A DNA stretch of 12,743 nucleotides from Devosia sp. GTDB taxonomy: Bacteria > Pseudomonadota > Alphaproteobacteria > Rhizobiales > Devosiaceae. Position 1 is the stretch's first letter. Each line of letters begins with the position of its first letter. The stretch spans positions 1-12,743 of the forward strand of contig JAQGKH010000044.1 of NCBI GenBank assembly GCA_028290225.1, read 5' to 3'. The notes below the pieces were generated by a model. The model worked only from the letters and a program-made list of their open reading frames with translations. It was not told the origin of the DNA and searched no databases. This document shows positions 7,125 through 12,743 of the stretch, one piece after another. The position numbers and the translations under genes are program-made.

Positions 7125-9458
7125 TTGACCGAAGCAAGCAGTAGCATCGCTGGAACACGAACAGGGCGCCCGGCCAAGGCCTCGGGGCAGGTGCGCTCTT
7201 TGTTTGCCAACGCCGACAACGGGCCGCTGCGCATGCTCGGCTTCGTCGTCGTCGTGGCCTCGGTGCTCATGTCCTCGTTGTCCTTCCTGATTCTGTCGGG
7301 CATCACCCGCATCGAGCCGTCGCCCGGCGTGTGGACGGGCATCTGGGTGGTGACCGGCATTCTCGTGCTGCTGGTGATCGCCCTCGTGGTCACGGAAACC
7401 ACTTTGCTGGTGCAGGCGCGCCTGCGCCGCCAGGCGGGCGCGGGCATGCAGATCCGCATGGTGGGCATGTTCGCCTTTGTCGCGGCGGTCCCAGCGGTGA
7501 TTGTTGCCGTCGTGGCGTCGCTGGCCCTCAACCAGGGGCTCGATCAATGGTTCTCCGAGCGCACTCGCGCCATGGTGGAAAGCTCGCGCCTCGTGGCGCG
7601 CTCCTACATGCTCGAGCACGCTCAGGTCCTGCGCGATGACATCATCTGGGTCGCTTCCGAACTCGAGCAGGCTCGCGGCACTTATGAGGAAGACCAGGAT
7701 CGCTTTGCGCGTATTCTGACTGCCCTGGCCATCACGCGCTCGCTCCCGTTCACCTCGCTGATCACCGGTTCCGGCGAAACCTTGATGCGCGCCCAGATCG
7801 CGGTGCAGGGCGCTTATCCAAAGCTGCCAGAGGGCATCACGCAAGGCGTAGGTGAGGGGGCACCGACCTCCATTGCCCCGGGCAAGACCAATCTGGTGGG
7901 CTCCATCGTCAAGCTGCGCGGCTATGAGGACATGTTCCTGTTCGTCGCCCGCCCGGTGGATGCCGAGGTGCTCGAATATATGCGCCTTACCGATCAGAAC
8001 ATCACCGAATACCGGGAATACGCCTCCAACCGGCTGGTGCTGCAGATCACCTTCACCATCATGTATATCGGCCTGGCCGTGGTGCTGTTGCTGGCGGCCT
8101 TGTGGACTGGCATTGCGCTGGCCAACCGCTTCGTGGACCCGATCCGCAATCTCATGATCGCCTCGTCACGCGTCAGCAGTGGTGAGCTCGACGTACAGGT
8201 GCCAGTGCAGGAGGGCAGGGGGGACTTGCGTGACCTGTCCAATGGCTTCAACCGCATGACCCAGCAGTTGCGCTCCCAGCGCGAAGCCTTGCTGACTGCC
8301 AACGAAATGAACGAGAAACGCCGCCAGTTCACCGAAGCGGTGGTGGAAGGCGTGTCCGCTGGCATTATCGGCCTTGATTCCTTTGGCGCCGTGACCCTGG
8401 TCAATGCGCGAGCCTGCGAAATGCTGGGCACCGACGAAATCAGCCTCATGGGCAAGCGGATCGAGGAGGTCATGCCCCAACTTGCGCCGATCCTCGAGCG
8501 CGCCCGGTCCGCTCGCCGCGGCCAGGTGCGCGACCAGATCCAGCTCGGCAACGAAACCGACCGCCGCACCTACCAGGTCCAGCTGACCCGCGAAGGCTCC
8601 ATCGCCGAATCCAAGGGCTATGTGCTGACCTTTGACGACATCACCGATCTTGAATCGGCGCAGCGCACCAGCGCCTGGGCCGATGTGGCGCGTCGCGTCG
8701 CTCACGAGATCAAGAATCCGCTGACGCCCATCCAGCTTTCGGCCGAGCGGCTGCGTCGCCGTTATGGTGCCAAGCTCGAGGACGACCGCGACGTGTTCGA
8801 CAAATGCATCAACACCATTGTTCGGCAGGTCGGTGACATCGGCCGGATGGTCGATGAGTTTTCCGCCTTCGCGCGCATGCCCGAAGCGTCGCCCGAGCCC
8901 GCCGATCTGTCCGACACCATCCGTCAGGCGGTGTTCCTCGAAAGCGTGCGGCTCCCCGAATTAACCATTGTTACTCACCTGCCGTCCGAGCCGATCATCG
9001 CTTTCTTTGATAGCCGGCTGATTTCCCAAAGTCTGACCAACCTGATCAAGAACGCGGTTGAAGCCTTTGAAACCGAACCAACCAGCCGGGACTGGCAACC
9101 CGCCATTACCGTTGCCGCCCATCTGGAGGGCAAATTCGCTCGCGTAACGGTCTCGGATAACGGCAAGGGCTGGCCCAAGGACAACCGGCAGCGGCTGCTT
9201 GAGCCCTATATGACGACGCGCGAGAAGGGCACGGGCCTCGGCCTGGCCATCGTCGCCAAGATCATTGAGCAACATGGCGGCATTGTCGAACTGGTGGATG
9301 CCGAGCCCGACCCGAGCGGCCGGGTCGGTGCCTGCGTGACCTTCACGCTGCCACTGCGTTCGCCCCACAGCTTTTCGGATGAAACCCATTCCACGCCACC
9401 GGAACAATGGGCATCCCAACAGGAGGAACCGCTCATGCAAGCGGCTGTTCACACCTAA
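7125..9458 (+). CDS. ntrY: Membrane nitrogen-regulation histidine kinase NtrY
   Basis: A 777-residue inner-membrane sensor kinase and cognate partner of NtrX, tied in alphaproteobacteria to nitrogen metabolism, redox/low-oxygen response and envelope traits. Three hydrophobic segments lie near the N terminus (about 37-60, 69-95, 112-135). A roughly 170-residue extracytoplasmic sensor region (136-303) follows, then a fourth segment (about 304-333), HAMP (about 334-390), PAS (about 400-510), DHp with H527 in VARRVAHEIKNPLTPIQLSA, and the ATPase domain with N643 in NLIKNAVEAF, DNGKGWP (D678) and GTGLGLAI (702-709). The start is TTG at 7125, with GGA at 7116-7118 six bases upstream; no in-frame ATG precedes the first membrane segment. 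The last 7 codons lie behind a strong ribosome-binding site that may serve ntrX. Confidence 0.95.
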   Translation: MTEASSSIAGTRTGRPAKASGQVRSLFANADNGPLRMLGFVVVVASVLMSSLSFLILSGITRIEPSPGVWTGIWVVTGILVLLVIALVVTETTLLVQARLRRQAGAGMQIRMVGMFAFVAAVPAVIVAVVASLALNQGLDQWFSERTRAMVESSRLVARSYMLEHAQVLRDDIIWVASELEQARGTYEEDQDRFARILTALAITRSLPFTSLITGSGETLMRAQIAVQGAYPKLPEGITQGVGEGAPTSIAPGKTNLVGSIVKLRGYEDMFLFVARPVDAEVLEYMRLTDQNITEYREYASNRLVLQITFTIMYIGLAVVLLLAALWTGIALANRFVDPIRNLMIASSRVSSGELDVQVPVQEGRGDLRDLSNGFNRMTQQLRSQREALLTANEMNEKRRQFTEAVVEGVSAGIIGLDSFGAVTLVNARACEMLGTDEISLMGKRIEEVMPQLAPILERARSARRGQVRDQIQLGNETDRRTYQVQLTREGSIAESKGYVLTFDDITDLESAQRTSAWADVARRVAHEIKNPLTPIQLSAERLRRRYGAKLEDDRDVFDKCINTIVRQVGDIGRMVDEFSAFARMPEASPEPADLSDTIRQAVFLESVRLPELTIVTHLPSEPIIAFFDSRLISQSLTNLIKNAVEAFETEPTSRDWQPAITVAAHLEGKFARVTVSDNGKGWPKDNRQRLLEPYMTTREKGTGLGLAIVAKIIEQHGGIVELVDAEPDPSGRVGACVTFTLPLRSPHSFSDETHSTPPEQWASQQEEPLMQAAVHT
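9421..9458 (+). promoter_or_regulatory. Shine-Dalgarno plus 7-codon reading frame coupling ntrY to ntrX
   Basis: AGGAGG at 9421-9426 is the best ribosome-binding site in the window. Eight bases later is ATG (9435-9437), but in the ntrY frame, not the ntrX frame. Initiation there would give a 7-residue peptide, MQAAVHT, ending at the ntrY stop TAA (9456-9458), which overlaps the ntrX ATG as TAATG. AGGAGG is 31 bases from the ntrX ATG, too far for direct use, and no other ribosome-binding site is seen next to that ATG. I infer that ribosomes reload here and reach ntrX by termination-reinitiation. The sequence layout is seen; the mechanism is not proven. Confidence 0.45.
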
Positions 9459-10837
9459 TGGCACTCGACATTCTGATTATCGACGACGAAGACGACATCC
9501 GCGAACTGATCGCCGGCATTCTTGAGGACGAGGGGTTCGAGGCCCGCCAGGCCCATGACGCCGATAGCGGTCTCAATGAAATCGCCCGACGGCGCCCAAG
9601 CCTGGTTTTTCTCGACATCTGGATGCAAGGCTCCCGGCTCGACGGGCTGCAGCTGCTCGACGTGTTCCAGTCCCAGCACCCCGAAATGCCGGTGGTGATG
9701 ATCTCGGGCCATGGCAATGTGGAAACGGCCGTGTCGGCGATCCGCCGCGGCGCCTACGATTATATCGAAAAGCCCTTCAAGATCGATCGGCTGCTCCACA
9801 TCACGCAGCGCGCCATGGAAGCGACCCGGCTGCGCAACGAGGTGGCCGAACTCAAGGAACGCTCCGCCACCAAGAGCGAGATGGTCGGCAGTTCGCCCGC
9901 CCTTCAGCAGATGCGCGGCTTGATCGAAAAATCGGCGCCAACCAATTCGCGCATCTTCATCTCTGGCCCCTCGGGTGTGGGCAAGGGCCTCGTAGCGCGT
10001 TTGCTGCATCAGCGCAGCCCGCGCACCGACTCGCCATTTGTGGAAATCAATGCCTCGCTCTACGCGCCCGATGAAGTCCCCGTGGTGCTGTTTGGCCGGG
10101 AAACGCGCGACAAGTCCGGCGTGCTCAAGGTGGAAGTGGGCGCGTTGGAAAAGGCCCATGGCGGCACGCTTTACCTGTCCGAGGTCACAACGCTGCCGCC
10201 CGCGACTCAGGCGGCCTTGCTGCGAACGCTGGTGGAAAACCGCTTCAATCGCGTCGGCGGCACCCAGGCCGTACCGATCGATGTCCGCATCATTGCCTCG
10301 AGCTCCCAGAATGTCGCGGCGCAGATCGAGGCCGGGGAGTTCCGCAGCGACCTCTTTCATCGCCTTTCCATCGTGCCGCTGCCGATTACGCCGCTCAAAG
10401 AGCGCCGCGAGGATGTGCCGCCGCTGGTCAATGTGTTCATCGAACAGATCTGCCGCATGCACAATTTGCAGCGCCTGGCAGTGGGCGACGATGCCATGGC
10501 GGTGCTGCAGGCCCAGGAATGGCCCGGTAATGCCCGCCAGCTGCGCAATTCCATCGAGCGCCTCCTGATCCTGATGAAGGACCAGCAACCCGAAGACGGC
10601 ACCATCAACGCCTCCATGCTCCCCTCAGACATCGGCGAGGTCTTGCCCACCGTGGGCGACACCGATTCCTCGGCCCATCTGATGAGCCTGCCGCTGCGCG
10701 ACGCCCGTGAAGTGTTCGAGCGGCAATACCTCATGGCGCAAATTGAGCGTTTCGGCGGGAACATCTCCAAGACTGCGGAGTTCGTCGGTATGGAGCGCAG
10801 TGCCTTGCATCGCAAGATCAAGTCCCTGGGGCTTTGA
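9458..10837 (+). CDS. ntrX: Response regulator NtrX with degenerate AAA+ domain
   Basis: A 459-residue NtrC-family regulator partnered with NtrY. The receiver (1-120) has D10-D12, phospho-acceptor D53 in FLDIWMQGS, and K105. The AAA+ domain (about 142-372) keeps Walker A GPSGVGKG (170-177). Two things differ from NtrC. The GAFTGA loop is absent, with LFGRETRDKSG in its place (211-221). Walker B reads GGTLYLSEV (235-243), with Ser where Asp is expected. The sensor II region is WPGNARQLRN. A Fis-type helix-turn-helix lies at about 432-456 (GNISKTAEFVGMERSALHRK). Family knowledge: NtrX proteins lacking GAFTGA are not thought to drive sigma-54 and act as sigma-70-type activators or repressors. 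I chose ATG at 9458 because the receiver begins right after it; ATG at 9407 would add 17 unrelated residues inside ntrY. Confidence 0.95.
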   Translation: MALDILIIDDEDDIRELIAGILEDEGFEARQAHDADSGLNEIARRRPSLVFLDIWMQGSRLDGLQLLDVFQSQHPEMPVVMISGHGNVETAVSAIRRGAYDYIEKPFKIDRLLHITQRAMEATRLRNEVAELKERSATKSEMVGSSPALQQMRGLIEKSAPTNSRIFISGPSGVGKGLVARLLHQRSPRTDSPFVEINASLYAPDEVPVVLFGRETRDKSGVLKVEVGALEKAHGGTLYLSEVTTLPPATQAALLRTLVENRFNRVGGTQAVPIDVRIIASSSQNVAAQIEAGEFRSDLFHRLSIVPLPITPLKERREDVPPLVNVFIEQICRMHNLQRLAVGDDAMAVLQAQEWPGNARQLRNSIERLLILMKDQQPEDGTINASMLPSDIGEVLPTVGDTDSSAHLMSLPLRDAREVFERQYLMAQIERFGGNISKTAEFVGMERSALHRKIKSLGL

Positions 10838-11020
10838 GCACGAGGAAAATGAAGCCAAGCCATGCAGTGGCCGCGGGTAGGCAGCAAAATGCGGGCGTGC
10901 CATAGTGCATGGTGACGAAACGACCCATCCTAACCGGAACAACGCGGTGCTTCCGGGGACGAAACAGACGCTCGCTTAGAGGCGTCGCGCAACAAAAACT
11001 GCCGCATAAAAGAGGCCTGA
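10838..11020. promoter_or_regulatory. ntrX-hfq intergenic region and hfq leader
   Basis: A 183-base gap with no convincing gene. It holds an inverted repeat CCGGAA (10934-10939) with TTCCGG (10951-10956) around 11 bases, and a small possible hairpin GACGC (10967-10971) with GCGTC (10982-10986). AGAGG at 11011-11015 is the hfq ribosome-binding site, 5 bases before the ATG. No clear -35/-10 pair stands out, though hfq probably has its own promoter here. A role for the repeats in hfq autoregulation or promoter control is inference. In some rhizobia I recall trkA and other genes between ntrX and hfq; here there is none. Confidence 0.4.
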
Positions 11021-11272
11021 ATGCCCAGTGAAAAGCAGCAGAACCTGCAGGATTCCTTTCTCAATCACGTGCGCAAGCAGAAGGTGCCGGTCACGATTTT
11101 CCTCGTGAACGGCGTCAAGCTCCAGGGTGTCATCACCTGGTTCGACAATTTCTGCCTGCTGCTGCGGCGCGATGCGCAATCGCAGCTGGTCTACAAGCAC
11201 GCGATTTCCACGATCATGCCCGGAGCACCGATCCAGCTTTTCGATCCGGAGCAGAACCACGACAGCGACTGA
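11021..11272 (+). CDS. hfq: RNA chaperone Hfq
   Basis: An 83-residue Sm-like protein that assembles as a hexameric ring and pairs small RNAs with messenger RNAs. The Sm1 region covers about 8-50, starting QDSFLNHVRKQKVPVTIFLVN; Q8 and F42 lie in the usual RNA-binding positions. The Sm2 motif YKHAIST is at about 58-64. The C-terminal tail (PEQNHDSD) is short and acidic, as in other alphaproteobacteria and unlike the long E. coli tail. In rhizobia and Azorhizobium, Hfq (NrfA) is needed for normal nifA expression, which fits its position beside ntr genes. hflX begins 3 bases after its stop, giving the conserved hfq-hflX pair. Confidence 0.98.
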   Translation: MPSEKQQNLQDSFLNHVRKQKVPVTIFLVNGVKLQGVITWFDNFCLLLRRDAQSQLVYKHAISTIMPGAPIQLFDPEQNHDSD

Positions 11273-11275
11273 CCT

Positions 11276-12658
11276 ATGACTGAGCACGACTCCTTCGACG
11301 ACGACGACCATCAAGCCGGGCCGCAGGCCTTTATCGATCAACGTGCCGTGCCCACGCGCGCCGGCCTGATCTGCCCCGATGTGCGCGGCAGCCATTCCGC
11401 CCACACCATCGAGGCCCGCAAGGCGGAATTCGAGGGCCTTGCCGGGGCGATCCGGCTCGAAATCGTCTTTTCCGAAGTGCTCAAGGTGCGCGAGATCAAG
11501 CCCGCGACCTTTCTGGGCGGCGGCCATGTCGAGACCCTCGCCGAGCGCGTCAAGGCCGAGCACATCGACCTGCTGCTGGTGGATGCGGCGCTGACGCCCA
11601 TCCAGCAGCGCAACCTTGAAAAGGAAACCGGCGCCAAGGTGCTCGACCGCACGGCGCTGATCCTTGAGATCTTCGGCGAGCGCGCTGCCACCCGTGAAGG
11701 CGTGCTGCAGGTGGAACTGGCTCACCTAAACTACCAGAAAAGCCGCCTTGTGCGCTCCTGGACCCACCTGGAGCGGCAGCGCGGCAGCGGCGGTTATGGC
11801 TTCATGGGCGGCCCTGGCGAAACCCAGATCGAAAGCGACCGGCGCCAGATCACCGACCGCATCGTGCTGCTTGAAGATCGGCTGGAAAAGGTCAAGAAGA
11901 CGCGCGCTCAGCAACGGCGCCAGCGCGACGACACGCCATTTCCGATTGTCGCCCTGGTGGGCTATACCAATGCCGGTAAATCGAGCCTGTTCAACGCCTT
12001 GACCGGGGCAGGGGTGTTTGCCGAAAACCTCCTTTTCGCCACGCTCGACACCACCGTGCGCAAGCTGCAACTGCCCCATGGGCGCGATGTGATGATCAGC
12101 GACACCGTCGGGTTCGTGGCCGATCTGCCGACCGATCTGGTCGCCGCCTTCCGCGCCACGCTGGAAGAAGTCGTGGACGCTGACATCGTGCTGCATGTCC
12201 GCGACATTGCCAGCAATGATCACCTGGCCCAGGCCCTTGACGTGCTCAAGGTGCTCGGCGATCTCGGCGTTTCGCCCGAAACCACGCCGGTGATCGAAGT
12301 CTGGAACAAGATCGATCTGGTGGCGCCCGCCATTGACGACGAGGATCCGCTGCTGGCCTCGGTGACGCCGGCGGGCAAGGTCGCCGCCGTGGTGCAGGCC
12401 TCGGCCAAGACCGGGCAGGGGCTCGATGCGCTCAAGCTGGCCATTGAAACGGCCCTGGCAGACAAGAGCCGCACCTATCATGTGCATGTGCCCCACAGCG
12501 CCGGCAGCGATATCGGCTGGCTGCACGCCCATTCCGAAATCATCTCGCGCGACGAACCCAATGAGCAGGGCTCAGGTTATGTGGTGCGCGTCGAGCCTCG
12601 CCAGAAGGCGGCGTTCCTCGAGCGCTTCAACGGCCGCATCGAAGGCGTCGGCGCCTAG
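11276..12658 (+). CDS. hflX: Ribosome-associated GTPase HflX
   Basis: A 460-residue GTPase that binds the 50S subunit and splits stalled 70S ribosomes, mostly under heat or other stress. The N-terminal HflX domain (about 20-215) includes the conserved glycine-rich GGYGFMGGPGETQIESDRR (172-190), followed by a coiled-coil-like helix (about 190-215). The GTPase domain (about 222-395) has G1 GYTNAGKSS (229-237), G3 DTVGF (276-280), G4 NKID (344-347) and G5 SAK (376-378). A C-terminal domain finishes the chain. The acidic N-terminal end (DSFDDDDHQ) is variable in the family. No ribosome-binding site is seen near the ATG apart from GGAG 24 bases upstream inside hfq, so translation is probably coupled to hfq. 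Its stop codon overlaps the stop of the gene on the opposite strand. Confidence 0.97.
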   Translation: MTEHDSFDDDDHQAGPQAFIDQRAVPTRAGLICPDVRGSHSAHTIEARKAEFEGLAGAIRLEIVFSEVLKVREIKPATFLGGGHVETLAERVKAEHIDLLLVDAALTPIQQRNLEKETGAKVLDRTALILEIFGERAATREGVLQVELAHLNYQKSRLVRSWTHLERQRGSGGYGFMGGPGETQIESDRRQITDRIVLLEDRLEKVKKTRAQQRRQRDDTPFPIVALVGYTNAGKSSLFNALTGAGVFAENLLFATLDTTVRKLQLPHGRDVMISDTVGFVADLPTDLVAAFRATLEEVVDADIVLHVRDIASNDHLAQALDVLKVLGDLGVSPETTPVIEVWNKIDLVAPAIDDEDPLLASVTPAGKVAAVVQASAKTGQGLDALKLAIETALADKSRTYHVHVPHSAGSDIGWLHAHSEIISRDEPNEQGSGYVVRVEPRQKAAFLERFNGRIEGVGA

Positions 12659-12743
12659 CCTTTGTCGGCCGCTCGTATCTCGTTCCAATAGCCATCGAGG
12701 CGCTCAAGCCCAGCGTCCTCGATGGCAATACCATCCTCCCGGC
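12655..12743 (-). CDS. mazG: C-terminal end of probable MazG pyrophosphohydrolase (partial)
   Basis: A - strand frame enters from the right edge and reads 28 codons to a TAG at 12657-12655. The tail, ending AGLERLDGYWNEIRAADKG, resembles the last helix of alphaproteobacterial MazG, which has the pattern ASL-x-x-MD-x-LW-x-x-AKA. MazG hydrolyses nucleoside triphosphates to monophosphates and pyrophosphate. mazG near hfq-hflX is a known arrangement in Hyphomicrobiales, and this supports the call. The other two - strand frames are less convincing: one has an early stop, and the other lacks a MazG-like pattern. Only the tail is present, so the assignment is moderate. The gene converges on hflX with no room for a terminator between. 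Confidence 0.55.
   Translation of the reverse strand, partial: REDGIAIEDAGLERLDGYWNEIRAADKG

Noticed and set aside
7109..7144. 11-codon upstream frame (MSRIEFDRSKQ) overlapping the ntrY start
   Set aside because: No Shine-Dalgarno lies at proper spacing. A short ATG frame here is expected by chance.
10849..10905. 18-residue frame after ntrX (MKPSHAVAAGRQQNAGVP)
   Set aside because: GAGG sits only 3 bases before the ATG, the peptide has no features, and nothing else supports translation.
10936..10962. Possible general-stress (EcfG-type) promoter for hfq from GGAAC at 10936-10940
   Set aside because: The matching CGTT element is missing at the required 16-17 base spacing. GGAAC is part of the CCGGAA/TTCCGG repeat.
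1..12743. Search for mobile elements, CRISPR arrays, tRNAs, defence genes or an unknown multi-gene system
   Set aside because: No repeats of array type, transposase or integrase motifs, or unexplained gene clusters were seen. Nearly all sequence is covered by conserved core genes in a familiar order.

Overview
The window is a compact, GC-rich chromosomal segment carrying a conserved housekeeping and nitrogen-regulation cluster of the Alphaproteobacteria. The gene content and order point to the Hyphomicrobiales (Rhizobiales): lipA-ratA, a CinA-type amidase, a fused ispDF, dusB(nifR3)-ntrB-ntrC, ntrY-ntrX, hfq-hflX, then a probable mazG. A Devosia-like lineage is my best guess, from the protein sequences and the direct ntrX-to-hfq junction. 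That placement is inference. No mobile element, CRISPR array, tRNA or rRNA is visible, and every complete gene reads through without a frameshift.

Layout. Positions 2-76 hold the last codons of an unrecognised + strand gene. lipA (lipoyl synthase) and ratA (START/Coq10-like) follow on the + strand, joined by a TGATG overlap. The - strand pair ispDF-pncC runs toward them, joined by a TTGA overlap, and converges tail-to-tail on ratA with a 13-base overlap. A divergent intergenic region (about 3242-3410) separates ispDF from dusB and holds two inverted repeats and the promoters for both directions. dusB-ntrB-ntrC are joined by ATGA overlaps and form one operon. After a 146-base gap with a strong hairpin come ntrY and ntrX, joined by TAATG. 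A 183-base gap leads to hfq and hflX, 3 bases apart. hflX meets a - strand gene, probably mazG, and the two stop codons share one CTAG.

Function. The centre of the window carries two paralogous two-component systems. NtrB/NtrC is a soluble PAS-kinase with a full sigma-54 activator. NtrY/NtrX is a membrane kinase with a regulator whose AAA+ domain is degenerate: it has no GAFTGA loop, and Ser replaces the Walker B Asp. Hfq, an RNA chaperone linked to nitrogen control in related bacteria, and HflX, a ribosome-rescue GTPase, follow. The flanks make lipoate (LipA), isoprenoid precursors (IspDF), tRNA dihydrouridine (DusB) and salvage pyridine nucleotides (PncC).

I found no evidence of an undescribed system. 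The points most worth a second look are the NtrX Walker B substitution, a Shine-Dalgarno-driven 7-residue reading frame at the ntrY/ntrX junction, the palindromes in the ispDF/dusB control region, and the palindrome at the lipA start.
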